DNA from: a virus
Virus record (IMG/VR): IMGVR_UViG_3300045973_000522
Location: 1 to 21,120 of that record
Direction: 5' to 3' (one strand)
DNA: 21,120 nucleotides
The notes under the pieces: model-generated
The model's input: the letters and a program-made list of their open reading frames with translations, nothing else
The model's database searches: none
What the model was told of the DNA's origin: nothing
In this document: one piece after another, positions 1 through 8,982 of the stretch
How the letters are laid out: each line of letters begins with the position of its first letter
How positions within the stretch are numbered: position 1 is the stretch's first letter
Translations under genes and position numbers: made by a program

Positions 1-504
1 TATCACACCAGATAGGTTTGGCATATTCGTAACATTACCCGCCGTTAAACCAGCCGCCGTACCATTACAGTTAGTCAAATTACCACTAACAGGCGTACCC
101 AGCGCAGCATTAACCAGTGTGATATTAGTCAGCGTAGAACCATTAGCAAACACAATAGAACCGCTGCCTGTTTTATCACTAATCCATACCGCTAATTGAC
201 TTGAATTAACACCGTTAGCAGTTAGTGTAGTTGTACCTGTAGCATTGCCTGTTATCACACCAGATAGGTTTGGCATATTCGTAACATTACCCGCCGTTAA
301 ACCAGCCGCCGTACCATTACAGTTAGTCAAATTACCACTAACAGGCGTACCCAGCGCAGCATTAACCAGTGTGATATTATTCAGCGTAGAACCATTAGCA
401 AACACAATAGAACCGCTGCCTGTTTTATCACTAATCCATACCGCTAATTGAGTTGAATTAGTACCGTTAGGAGTTAGTGTAGTTGTACCTGTAGCATTGC
501 CTGT
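1..504 (-). repeat. 252-bp tandem repeat inside the fibre gene
   Basis: Positions 1-252 and 253-504 are two copies of the same 252-bp unit (84 codons, in frame), differing at 5 bases. The unit begins again at 505-522 and then diverges into the N-terminal segment. The array may continue beyond the left edge. The five base differences change four amino acids (Pro/Ala, Thr/Val, Thr/Ser, Asn/Thr); none is silent. Confidence 0.95.
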
Positions 505-636
505 TATCACACCAGATAGGTTATTTTTTGATTGCAATGCCTCAATTTCATTTTTAACAATAACAAAATTATCGCGTACAGATTGAGTCGTTGGATTACC
601 CGCAACGGGGACAGAGATATTAATAAAAGAAGTCAT
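1..636 (-). CDS. Tail fibre protein, N-terminal part (3' end outside window)
   Basis: The reading frame starts at the ATG at 636 (MTSFINISVPVAGNPTTQSV) and stays open for 212 codons to the left edge, so the C-terminus is missing. The first 38 residues look like the N-terminal attachment segment common to many phage fibres (pattern PTTQSVRDNF..NEIEALQ). From residue 39 the protein is made of 84-residue repeats rich in Gly, Thr and Asn, with the motif ALGTPVSGNLTNC seen in repetitive tail fibre proteins. Two nearly identical repeats fit in the window and a further one has begun at the edge. It starts 2 bp after the stop codon of the J-like tail-tip gene, which fits a fibre mounted on the tail tip and used for host binding. 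The receptor-binding end is not visible. Family call is by motif only. Confidence 0.8.
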   Translation of the reverse strand, partial: MTSFINISVPVAGNPTTQSVRDNFVIVKNEIEALQSKNNLSGVITGNATGTTTLTPNGTNSTQLAVWISDKTGSGSIVFANGSTLNNITLVNAALGTPVSGNLTNCNGTAAGLTAGNVTNMPNLSGVITGNATGTTTLTANGVNSSQLAVWISDKTGSGSIVFANGSTLTNITLVNAALGTPVSGNLTNCNGTAAGLTAGNVTNMPNLSGVI

Positions 637-638
637 TT

Positions 639-2582
639 TTATGTCCAGTTAGTTGAGCCGCTATCCCAAATTGTTGCACCGCTATCCCAAAGCACACCGC
701 CACCGATAGTGAAATCATAGGCTGGAACACTGGCTAAATCCTGCAATCCATTTTGGTAGATGTTATAAGCAACAAATTTAAGTTTGAGTGTAATGCCTTC
801 ATAGGCAATGGTATAAGGCACTTTAAATAACGTAGCATCACAGCGCACAAAGGAACTACCCAAAGAAGCACCCTCAGAACTGCCATACAAAGCGCGGTGT
901 AAAGGCGTTAAAGCGTACTGATTAGGTGCCGATAAAGTAGCCGTTTGATAAGCAATAAACTCACTACCTGCACGACACAGCGTTGATAAACTATCAAAGG
1001 CTAGTGTATCAACCGTATTCATCACCCCGTTAGACTCGCTTACATCAACCAACAACGACGTAGCACCCGCCACAAAATCAGCCGTTACAACTCCCATGCG
1101 GGTTTGACCATCATGATTACCGATAAAATTATAAGACGTGCCGCCGTCGGTACTCATATACACAGCACAGCCACCATACAAAGCATCAGGGCTAGAAATA
1201 GCACACCAAATTTCTTTACCCGTTGCAGTCAGTTCAGCAGGGGCCTTAAAAATAACAGGCGGATTGATATTACCGACTGTTGCATTTTGATTAGGCTGAT
1301 ACGGTTCAATCACCGCCGCAGGAGGTGGATTAACATAGTCAGTTGTTCCCCAAACACTATCCTCAGCGGTAACGTGTAATTTAAAGTCTGGCGTAAGCAC
1401 AATTTTTTTAATCACCACCGCCCGACCATACAAGCCCAAGACAGGATCAGTAATCGTCACCACATCCATCGGCTCAAGCAAAATGTAACGAATCGACAGC
1501 GTGAACTCATAACTGTTACGAATCGCCAAATCACGTTGTAACAACTGCTCTGCCATCATGCGAGCCTGCCCAGCTCTACAGATACAATGTGCGGTTACTG
1601 TTTCAGCAGTACGCAAACCAATTTCAGCAATAGAGGCTTGATCCTTCGCTTCTGCTATCTCAATGTTGTAATCATTATCACGGTTTAAAAACTCCACTTT
1701 CAGCGCGTTAAAGCAATCAATGGCTTTTTTGCGGGTAGGTTTCAGATAGCTACTACCGCGTTCAGCAATAAAATCATCGGTTGATAAGTTATAACCCGTC
1801 ACTAATCCAGCATCTTTATAATTGATAAAATCAATATAACCGCTTCTAATCACCAGCTCCGTATCACACAGTTTTAACATCTGAGCAATCACATCATTAG
1901 CTTGATTTTGTTCAGATAGTGCAACACTGAACCACCAATCATGTGCTTCACAAGCAGCCCTAAAGTTAGTGATAGGTGCAAATAGATCAACTGATAGACC
2001 GCATTGTTCAATCATCAACCAAGGAACAATATCAGCGGGATTAGCATCATTAGTGACGTTATTACAAAACAGACCCAACACTTCAACGCTATGATTACCA
2101 ATACTGGCATTGTCCGATAGCGGATAATTGTTGACCGCCATATAAGAAAAGCCGCGTAAATTAACCGCCTTAGCAGGTTCAAAAGTGGACAAATAGCCCC
2201 AAGGAATCTGACTATTTAACCCCGTAAAAACACTAAAACCCAACTCAGCCACACTAGCGTACTTATTCTTATCAACCCACAGCCTAGCGATTGATTGAAT
2301 AGCATGAGCAGCAATCCCTAAAGCAATAGCCGCCGTATAACTGTAACTCTGTAAAGTTTGCTTAGGCTTCTTGCCACCTTTGCCCGCTTGCTGTTGTTCA
2401 GCACTCATGACAGGATTAGCTTTAAAATTGCCATAATAAAACAGCGTGACAGGCAATCTAGTTTTACCAAACACAACAGGAATAGTATTGCCGTAACCCG
2501 CTGATTGAATATTCATACTACCTAAGCGTTTAGGCTCAGATGCAGTAGAAGGCTTGCTTTTATTGCCGCCGAACAAGCTCAT
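639..2582 (-). CDS. Tail tip / central fibre attachment protein (phage-tail_3, J-like, GTA gp15-like)
   Basis: A 647-aa protein in the position of lambda J / GTA gp15, directly after the NlpC/P60 gene, whose end it overlaps by 4 bp. Early features are a Gly/Lys-rich linker near residues 60-75 (AGKGGKKPKQ) and an alanine-rich hydrophobic stretch at about 80-95. The middle part (about 150-420), with motifs such as ADIVPWLMIEQCG and KLCDTELVIRSGYIDFI, looks like the phage-tail_3 domain that forms the beta-rich hub around the tail tip. The C-terminal third is beta-rich and Gly/Ser-rich, ending in the repeated phrase WDSGATIWDSGSTNW, a kind of ending I associate with this family. Its likely role is to complete the tip and carry the fibre encoded next. 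Functional call is by context plus motif. Confidence 0.8.
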   Translation of the reverse strand: MSLFGGNKSKPSTASEPKRLGSMNIQSAGYGNTIPVVFGKTRLPVTLFYYGNFKANPVMSAEQQQAGKGGKKPKQTLQSYSYTAAIALGIAAHAIQSIARLWVDKNKYASVAELGFSVFTGLNSQIPWGYLSTFEPAKAVNLRGFSYMAVNNYPLSDNASIGNHSVEVLGLFCNNVTNDANPADIVPWLMIEQCGLSVDLFAPITNFRAACEAHDWWFSVALSEQNQANDVIAQMLKLCDTELVIRSGYIDFINYKDAGLVTGYNLSTDDFIAERGSSYLKPTRKKAIDCFNALKVEFLNRDNDYNIEIAEAKDQASIAEIGLRTAETVTAHCICRAGQARMMAEQLLQRDLAIRNSYEFTLSIRYILLEPMDVVTITDPVLGLYGRAVVIKKIVLTPDFKLHVTAEDSVWGTTDYVNPPPAAVIEPYQPNQNATVGNINPPVIFKAPAELTATGKEIWCAISSPDALYGGCAVYMSTDGGTSYNFIGNHDGQTRMGVVTADFVAGATSLLVDVSESNGVMNTVDTLAFDSLSTLCRAGSEFIAYQTATLSAPNQYALTPLHRALYGSSEGASLGSSFVRCDATLFKVPYTIAYEGITLKLKFVAYNIYQNGLQDLASVPAYDFTIGGGVLWDSGATIWDSGSTNWT

Positions 2583-2995
2583 GACAACACCGAATAAAAC
2601 CGAACATCACGCCCTGCCAAATCGCCCTGATCTGCCAAATCCAATAGCACACCCTCGCCAATTTTTGCATGAATAATATGCGGATAGTCCACCACAATAG
2701 CGGCATGACTAAAACACCGTCCAAACTTCCACACCGCAATATCGCCTTTTTGCGGCGTTAAAACTTCGTGTGCATAACGCTCGATATTCGCTAAAAACCG
2801 CTCCTCTTTAGAATGCAGCGCGAAATCTTGCGGATACGGCTCAGGTACATAATGCGCAATCAAACCCACTGCTGCATACACCTCAATCAACAGCCGACCA
2901 CAATCCACGCCCGCGCCTTTCACCGCTGCATAATGCCGCCAAGGTGTGCGTAACCATGTTTTAGCCTCATCAATAATCGCTTGTCTATTACTCAT
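2579..2995 (-). CDS. NlpC/P60-type tail peptidase (GTA gp14-like)
   Basis: This 138-aa protein shows the NlpC/P60 cysteine-peptidase pattern: catalytic Cys32 in GVDCGRLL, His97 in CFSHAAIV and a third polar residue, His109, in HIIHAK. A PQKGDIAVWK segment (81-90) matches the usual strand before the His. The family cuts peptide bonds in peptidoglycan. In siphoviral and gene-transfer-agent tail tips the enzyme, attached to the hub, is thought to open the cell wall during DNA delivery. The gene overlaps both neighbours by 4 bp (ATGA type), so translation of the DUF2163, peptidase and J-like genes is probably coupled. Length is typical of the tail-associated form (about 140 aa). Confidence 0.9.
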   Translation of the reverse strand: MSNRQAIIDEAKTWLRTPWRHYAAVKGAGVDCGRLLIEVYAAVGLIAHYVPEPYPQDFALHSKEERFLANIERYAHEVLTPQKGDIAVWKFGRCFSHAAIVVDYPHIIHAKIGEGVLLDLADQGDLAGRDVRFYSVLS

Positions 2996-3867
2996 AAAGA
3001 AGCCTCTGGTACTGGCATATACTCCCAGCCTAAAAAATGCACCTCATTATTAAACTTAGCCCGACAAGTAGCGCGTAACTTATCGCATCCAGGAACAATC
3101 ATAAATTCATCACCGACCTGAGGCATAAACGGAAACTCATAATTAACAGCCGCCACCGCTGTAGCATGTTGATGAAAATAATTAACAGACCTAGAAATTC
3201 CGCTATTACGACCAGAAATAAAAGTAATCCTGCCTAACTCAAAATAGCCATTTGCTACACTGGAATTAAACCAAATCTGACTTGAACTAGACCCAGCAAC
3301 TACCACGCCAAATGCACCAAAATTATCATCCAGCAAACTACAACCCGCGTCATACAAACTATGTGTACAACTAGGCTGATACACCACTCTTGGCACTTTA
3401 GTATCTAATTTAATCAACACACTACTAATTGTCAGATCAACCTTATCCCTTGCTATCACTACATCTGTTACAGACCCTTGAAACAAATGAATTAACTTCT
3501 TGCTAAACTGTCCCATGCTATCCATTAATGCTAAATTAATAGTAATCTCTGCATTATCAAAACCACCAATCAAGGAAAAATGCTGTGCTGTCACATCACC
3601 AAACAGTGCCACATCCGTACAGAATAAAGATACTGTCACATCATCAACCGATAGCCCGACAGATTGCGTAATATCACCGTGCTCTAACGGCATAGGCTCA
3701 AAAACAGCTATCACTTCAGCACCAAATTCCCCTGTCATATCAATAACAGTATCAGATGAAGTCCATCTCAACACAGTGCTATTAGATAGCTTTATGGTGT
3801 ACAGTTCAGCCACGACAAACTGATAACCTGTCAATAAATCAACTATATCAGTATGTACTTTCTTCAT
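2992..3867 (-). CDS. Tail tip hub protein, DUF2163 / BR0599 family (GTA gp13-like)
   Basis: A 291-aa protein matching the DUF2163 type: an N-terminal part with ELYTIKLSNSTVLRWTSSD and a C-terminal part carrying four cysteines, Cys167 and Cys176 (CTHSLYDAGC) and Cys261 and Cys268 (CDKLRATC), followed by NNEVHFLGWEYMPVPE. This ending is characteristic of the C-terminal BR0599 domain. In the Rhodobacter gene transfer agent and in lambda gpL, hub proteins of this kind hold an iron-sulfur cluster; the four cysteines here are in the right region to do so, which is an inference. It sits between DUF2460 and the NlpC/P60 gene with 4-bp overlaps at both ends, the usual order in GTA-like tail tips. Confidence 0.85.
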   Translation of the reverse strand: MKKVHTDIVDLLTGYQFVVAELYTIKLSNSTVLRWTSSDTVIDMTGEFGAEVIAVFEPMPLEHGDITQSVGLSVDDVTVSLFCTDVALFGDVTAQHFSLIGGFDNAEITINLALMDSMGQFSKKLIHLFQGSVTDVVIARDKVDLTISSVLIKLDTKVPRVVYQPSCTHSLYDAGCSLLDDNFGAFGVVVAGSSSSQIWFNSSVANGYFELGRITFISGRNSGISRSVNYFHQHATAVAAVNYEFPFMPQVGDEFMIVPGCDKLRATCRAKFNNEVHFLGWEYMPVPEASL

Positions 3868-4454
3868 AACTTATTCGCCAAACAGCCTTTGAACTTAATC
3901 TCGCCACAGTCATACAACCTATCGGCAAACTGGTTATATTCCAAAGAATCTTCCAAAAAAACACAGCGGTAATAACAAGAGCCAGACCAGGACACAACAT
4001 CATCAGGCGTGAAAACTATACTAACCAAACCCGTAGAACTAACCGTATAATCAAATAGATAATCCAACGCACCTAAGCCAACGATAGATACAACAGGAGC
4101 TACAGCGACATTATTAACAAGCTCGTCAGCCGCATAGGTTGATTTAATCAACTGAAAATTATTTGATCCACTAACAGCATAAATTGGCTGATTAACAACA
4201 ACGCAATCCTCGTCCTGATACAAAAAACTATCAAAGCCGCCTTTTCTGGCTAAAAAGAACCCAATCAACAAATCCTTATCAGCCTTAGTCAGCCACTGAT
4301 TAGACAACGTGAACTCATAAACAGGCTGACTATACAAAGAAATCCGCACATCACGACCCGTCGGTGGTGAATGAGTAATCGTATTAAAGACAGGCTTCTT
4401 CTTACACTCCCAAGTAAAGCCATGTAACTGAGAAGGGAAAACTTCATTGCTCAT
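3864..4454 (-). CDS. Distal tail protein, DUF2460 family (GTA gp12-like)
   Basis: A 196-aa protein whose first half carries the pattern expected of the DUF2460/TIGR02217 family: WECKKKPVFNT, then SGR-like PPTGRDVRISLYSQPVYEF, followed by LIGFFLARKGGFDSFLYQDEDC. The family forms the distal tail ring (Dit-like) that joins the tail tube to the hub in gene transfer agents and related siphoviruses. It follows the tape measure gene by 11 bp and overlaps the DUF2163 gene by 4 bp, the standard order. Length is a little under the usual 200-210 aa. No sign of truncation. Confidence 0.85.
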   Translation of the reverse strand: MSNEVFPSQLHGFTWECKKKPVFNTITHSPPTGRDVRISLYSQPVYEFTLSNQWLTKADKDLLIGFFLARKGGFDSFLYQDEDCVVVNQPIYAVSGSNNFQLIKSTYAADELVNNVAVAPVVSIVGLGALDYLFDYTVSSTGLVSIVFTPDDVVSWSGSCYYRCVFLEDSLEYNQFADRLYDCGEIKFKGCLANKL

Positions 4455-4465
4455 TTAATTACTCC

Positions 4466-7400
4466 CTACGCCAGCCTAAAATTACGATTCTCTTTTTTCA
4501 TAAACTCAGCCAAATCATTCTTATGAATAAAATCGCCGCCCTTAGTATTAATCACCACCGTACCGCCAGAAGACTGCCGTGCAGTAGCCTTTTGTTGCGT
4601 CATAATTAACGACTGCTGCATCGCTAAAGCAGAAGCTGCCGTATTCGCTAGCCCCTGATTAGCAGGATTAGCAAAATTAGTTGCAGAATCAGGCAGGCTT
4701 AAATTACCCATACCGCCATTAGCGAAAAACTCCCGCATAGGCGCGGCGATCGTAGCGGGCAAAATCGTTTCATTCTTATGCACAAAATTTAAACGATCAT
4801 CAGGTACATTCCATTCACCACCCGCTGAAGACGAAACCATGCCACCAAACGCCATTACACCTGCAAAAGCAACAGCCGCCGCTATAGGCGCGATAATAGG
4901 ACCCACATAAGGAATACCCACCATCGCATCATAAGCACCCGCCGCCGCATCTGCCGCTTTAGTCGTGATTTTGCTGGTAGCAGAGCTAGCTTCAATCGCT
5001 TTACTTTCCATCGAAGCCGATGCTTCAGCTGCCACACGCGATTGCGTACCTACTACCGTCGCCCCAGTTTGTGCCGCCTCAGACGTTGTTTTTAATACGG
5101 TTTTACTCGTTTCTTTCGCCTCAAAACCCAATAATTCCCATAACCAATGCGCCGCTGAATCAATCGCCATATTCGCTAACGACTGCGCCCAAGATAGCGC
5201 GATACTTTGCGCCATATTCCTAAAGCCTTGTTTCAGCGTGGTTGTGCCTTGAATAATGCCCTGTACCGTCGAACTAAAGGCTGATTTAATAGGTGATATA
5301 AAACTACTAAACGACGCTTGCGAATCCAACGCCATCTTATGATTAATCGCTTTTAAATCCGCTGCGTGCTTATTCGTTAAACTCTTTTCTTGCGCTAACG
5401 ACTTCGCCTTTCCCGACAAATCGCCCTCATCCAATAACGCCCTGCGATCTTGCAACGCTTTTAACGCGATCTGATAACGCTGATCCTCAAACTGCTGTTG
5501 TTTTTGTAACAGCGTTTCATGATTGATGTTACCCAATTCAAATTGCTGTTGGGCTTCATCCTCAGCTAACTTAATCGGCTCTAAATCGGCTTTCTCTTGG
5601 CTATCAATGCGTTCTGCTTGCGCCTTGCTCTGTTCAGCCTTCATCTCAGCATCAGCGTTTTTCTGAACAGTCAGCAACTCGCTGTTAAGTTGCCCTAACT
5701 CCTGAACTAACTTAGCTTTTTCAGTTTGATAATCTGCTTCAATCTTGGGCAGTTTTTCAGGCGTATCCTTTGCCGCTTTTTTCTTAGCGGAAAATTCTTT
5801 ATCCAGAATAGAAAGCTTGGCTTGAATCGCTTTGATATTAGCGGCAATACCCGCATCTTCTAATTTTTTACGCTTAGCGTAGTATTGACTAATGCGGGTA
5901 TCATCTTGTTGCTCAAGTTGCTTAATATCGCCGCCACTGCCACCGCTCAACGCATCAATTTGATTGTAATAACCCGCACGTTTAGCATCATGCTTTTTCC
6001 AGTCAAAACTTTCGCCATTTTTAAGGACATTTTGCCCCATTGCCCACTTGATATAACCATGCCCTAACTGATTAGCTGCATCCTCTGAACCGATGTTTTT
6101 ATTCGCTAAAAAACTACTAGAGCCTTTATATTTGCCGCTCTCCATTTCAGCTTTAGCGAATGCCGCCATTGCATTCAGCGACTCTTGAGAAAACTCAATC
6201 TTGCCGTCTTTCATCAAGCCTTTTTCTGTCAGGCTTTGTCTTAACTCAGTAGAGCGACTGCCTTGCCAACTAAAAAAGCCAGTATTGGTTGCACCATTTG
6301 CCGCGTCGGTATGACTGCCAAACACATTCCTAGGATTAAAATCATTTTCACGACCCACCTCAGCAGATAATGCTTTTGCTTGATTAGCACTAAAACCCGC
6401 ATTTTGAAACGCCGAAAAAACGCCCAGCATCATGTCTTGCTTACCGCCGCCTTGATAAGCATGACCTTGACCAGATGAATTTCCGCCTTGCTCAAACCCC
6501 CGCTTCAACTCATCCAGCGCGGTCTTAACCTCCGCCTTACTCGCTGCCAAGTCCAGCTCAATCTTAGATTTCTCTAAATCAAATTGTGCCTCTAATCGTG
6601 TTTGCGCTAACTCTTGAGCATTATCACGCTGTTCAAAGCCCAACGTTTTACGCTTAGTTTCAGCCTCATTGATTGCCGCCAAGCGTTGATTTTCCAAGTC
6701 TGCTAATTGCGTTTGTAGCTCAACATCCTTATTCTTTTTATCAGAACCTTCATTAGCTTTAATTTTTGCCGCTTTCTCTGCCTCAATGCGCTGTAGCGTA
6801 AGTTGCAAAGACTTTTGGCTAAAATCCTTTTCAATCTCAAGGCGTTTTTCCTTGTCTTTGCCTGCTTCGGCAATTGCTACTTCCCGCGCATTCTGTAGCG
6901 TTTGTTCTTTTAAGCGATACTCACTGGTAATCGCTTTTTCAGCCGCTTTGCTTTGCGCTTTAATCAAAGACGTATCAGCCGCTTTCGGTTTAGAGCCTTT
7001 ACCTAAACTGCCCTCTAATGCAGATAACTTAGACTGCAAAGCATTTAAGCGCACCTCATCAGCACTAAACGCTTCTTTGCCAATTAAGCCATCTTTATAT
7101 TGCGCTTGCAGTGGTGCTATCTTGTCCGATAAGGCTTTAAACTCCGCTTGCGTGGTTTTTAATTCACTGTTTAGCTGCTCAGTAGATAAATTGGAAGTAT
7201 CAAAATTAGCCGTTAGGTCATTTTTCTTTTCACCTAATGCCGCCTTGCGCTGTTCTAGCAATTCTTTTTGTTGTTGCAAATTTGCACGTTGCTCTGACAG
7301 TTCGCCAACATTACCTAATTTTGACCAACTAAACTGTTCTATCTCTTTGATTTTGGCATTCACCGCATCCAAGTCTGCCAGCGTTTTAGAAAAATCAATT

Positions 7401-8980
7401 TCTACCGACTTATCATTCAGCTTGGTTATTTCTTTGTGCATCAAATCCAGCGACTCAGCAAAGGCTTTCGACTTACGTTCAGCGTCTTCCTCAGCCCCAG
7501 TGACTTTATTTAAAACTTCATACAAGCCCCATAAAGCCAAAACAGCCACACCCACCCAGCCACCAACAAAAGCAAAGGCAGACTTCATCGCCGCGCCTAG
7601 TCGAGTCACAGCAACACCACTAGCATTACTTGCCGCCGTCACTGCCGCTTGTGATTCAGCTAATTTTAGATTTTGCTGGACAAGGAATTGTTCAGCCGCC
7701 GCTTGAGATTGTGTTGCTTTAGTGAGTGCGGTTGAAATAGCTAATTTTTGCGTACTGAGTGCAGCGAGTTTATTCACAATTGCCGCACGTTCAGCTTCAG
7801 TAGCAGCAAGTGCCAATGTTGCCGCTTCAGCACGAATGTCCGAATCAACTAAGGCTAAATTAGCCGTTGTTAATTGCACAGTTGCCGTTCTATCCAGTGC
7901 TTTTGCCTCAGCCGCTCTAACCTTTACCAACCGCGCCGCTTCTTCACGCTGTGCATTTTCGACCAATGCCATACCGTGCGCTTGCTCTACTTGAATGGCT
8001 TGAATACCTGCTTGGGTTTTTAACGCGATAGCGGCAGTAGCTTTGCCAGCCATCACCACCGCAATAGCAGTTAATAAAGTAATAACCGCATCGCCGTTTT
8101 CCTTAATCCAGCCATACGCGGACTTTCCAACATCCACCACACCCAAGGTAGCCGTTGCAACAGGCTTTTCTAATTCAGCCGCCATTTCCGTATAAGCCGA
8201 GCCAATATCAGCATAACTGGCTGAAATAGTCCCAGCCGAACGCGCCGCCGCACCCTCATAACCTTTAAGGGCTTGCGTCATTGCCACTGCCATCATTTCA
8301 CTGGTAATCTTTTGCTCACCAATGGCTTTTTTTAATGCCGCCGTTGTGTCATAACCCAATGATTTAGCAATGCGATTACCCAAATCGCCCATCGGCTCAA
8401 TAGTCTGGTTAAATTCAGCCGCTTGCACTGTGCCTTGACCCAGCATCTGGCTTAAGCCATACAACGATTGCGCTACCTGTACTGCCGTTGCACCCGTCTT
8501 CGATTGCGCGTTACTAAAGCCCTCTAACAACTGCATGGATTGCTGACGGGTAATAATGCCAGACTGTTCCATGACTAATAATCGCCCATAGCCACTGGCT
8601 AAATCCTGCACCGCCTTATGATGCCTATGCGCCAAATCCGTTAGATAGGCTTCGGTATTGGCATAATCCTGAGCATCTTTCGTTAAGCTCGACAACATCA
8701 TGCGTAAGTTTTGAATTTCCGCAACCGTATCAACCAGCTTTTTAACAAACGCAGCTGCAGCACCCACTGCAAACATCCCAGCAACCATGCTTTTAATGTC
8801 AGCACCGACTTTGTTAAAAGTATTGCCCAAAGCCCCCGCGCTTTTTTCAGTATCATCCAAGGCTTTTTTAGCTTTGTTTTCGCCACTGCCTGAATTATTC
8901 AAATCATTCTGAAACTGACGAAGCCGCGCTTGCGCTTCATCAATCAGCACACTGATCTTGATTTTAATTTCATTAATCAT
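4466..8980 (-). CDS. Tape measure protein with embedded tail lysozyme domain
   Basis: At 1504 aa this is the longest gene and sits between the chaperone and the distal tail gene, the fixed position of the tape measure. Residues about 85-250 form a tape-measure domain (ASGYGRLLVMEQSGIITRQQ, then TVQAAEFNQTIEPMGDLGNR). Hydrophobic stretches lie near 298-322 and 468-490, and a third close to the C-terminus (VGIPYVGPIIAPIAAAVAFAG). Long Ala/Lys/Glu/Gln coiled-coil regions run at about 325-460, 500-830 and 1020-1240. Inserted in the coiled coil at about 847-1010 is a phage tail-lysozyme-type domain with SAEVGREND. It sets tail length, is expelled with the DNA, and probably both cuts peptidoglycan and spans the membrane. 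Start is ATG at 8980, preceded by AAGGA at good spacing and 2 bp from the upstream stop. By rough rule (about 0.15 nm per residue) the tail would be around 200 nm. Confidence 0.93.
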   Translation of the reverse strand: MINEIKIKISVLIDEAQARLRQFQNDLNNSGSGENKAKKALDDTEKSAGALGNTFNKVGADIKSMVAGMFAVGAAAAFVKKLVDTVAEIQNLRMMLSSLTKDAQDYANTEAYLTDLAHRHHKAVQDLASGYGRLLVMEQSGIITRQQSMQLLEGFSNAQSKTGATAVQVAQSLYGLSQMLGQGTVQAAEFNQTIEPMGDLGNRIAKSLGYDTTAALKKAIGEQKITSEMMAVAMTQALKGYEGAAARSAGTISASYADIGSAYTEMAAELEKPVATATLGVVDVGKSAYGWIKENGDAVITLLTAIAVVMAGKATAAIALKTQAGIQAIQVEQAHGMALVENAQREEAARLVKVRAAEAKALDRTATVQLTTANLALVDSDIRAEAATLALAATEAERAAIVNKLAALSTQKLAISTALTKATQSQAAAEQFLVQQNLKLAESQAAVTAASNASGVAVTRLGAAMKSAFAFVGGWVGVAVLALWGLYEVLNKVTGAEEDAERKSKAFAESLDLMHKEITKLNDKSVEIDFSKTLADLDAVNAKIKEIEQFSWSKLGNVGELSEQRANLQQQKELLEQRKAALGEKKNDLTANFDTSNLSTEQLNSELKTTQAEFKALSDKIAPLQAQYKDGLIGKEAFSADEVRLNALQSKLSALEGSLGKGSKPKAADTSLIKAQSKAAEKAITSEYRLKEQTLQNAREVAIAEAGKDKEKRLEIEKDFSQKSLQLTLQRIEAEKAAKIKANEGSDKKNKDVELQTQLADLENQRLAAINEAETKRKTLGFEQRDNAQELAQTRLEAQFDLEKSKIELDLAASKAEVKTALDELKRGFEQGGNSSGQGHAYQGGGKQDMMLGVFSAFQNAGFSANQAKALSAEVGRENDFNPRNVFGSHTDAANGATNTGFFSWQGSRSTELRQSLTEKGLMKDGKIEFSQESLNAMAAFAKAEMESGKYKGSSSFLANKNIGSEDAANQLGHGYIKWAMGQNVLKNGESFDWKKHDAKRAGYYNQIDALSGGSGGDIKQLEQQDDTRISQYYAKRKKLEDAGIAANIKAIQAKLSILDKEFSAKKKAAKDTPEKLPKIEADYQTEKAKLVQELGQLNSELLTVQKNADAEMKAEQSKAQAERIDSQEKADLEPIKLAEDEAQQQFELGNINHETLLQKQQQFEDQRYQIALKALQDRRALLDEGDLSGKAKSLAQEKSLTNKHAADLKAINHKMALDSQASFSSFISPIKSAFSSTVQGIIQGTTTLKQGFRNMAQSIALSWAQSLANMAIDSAAHWLWELLGFEAKETSKTVLKTTSEAAQTGATVVGTQSRVAAEASASMESKAIEASSATSKITTKAADAAAGAYDAMVGIPYVGPIIAPIAAAVAFAGVMAFGGMVSSSAGGEWNVPDDRLNFVHKNETILPATIAAPMREFFANGGMGNLSLPDSATNFANPANQGLANTAASALAMQQSLIMTQQKATARQSSGGTVVINTKGGDFIHKNDLAEFMKKENRNFRLA
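5951..6442 (-). other. Tail lysozyme domain within the tape measure protein
   Basis: This segment encodes tape measure residues about 847-1010. It starts MMLGVFSAFQNAGFSANQAKAL, has the active-site-like SAEVGREND with Glu874 (or Glu878) as candidate acid, then GFFSWQGSRSTEL, and ends FDWKKHDAKRAGYYNQI. The order matches the 'phage tail lysozyme' type (lysozyme-like fold). Gly/Ser-rich linkers flank it (GGNSSGQG before, LSGGSGGD after), as expected for a domain inserted into a coiled coil. Confidence 0.8.
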
Positions 8981-8982
8981 GA

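Noticed and set aside
1-504. CRISPR-like array or diversity-generating retroelement repeat
   Set aside because: The repeats are 252 bp, adjacent and in frame with a coding sequence, with no spacers. The differences are not confined to adenines and no reverse transcriptase or template repeat is seen.
6786-7706. 306-codon open frame on the plus strand
   Set aside because: It is antisense to the coiled-coil part of the tape measure gene. Its product is a Ser/Cys/Phe-rich string with no domain, the result of Lys/Glu/Ala codons read backwards. No plus-strand gene is supported anywhere in the window.
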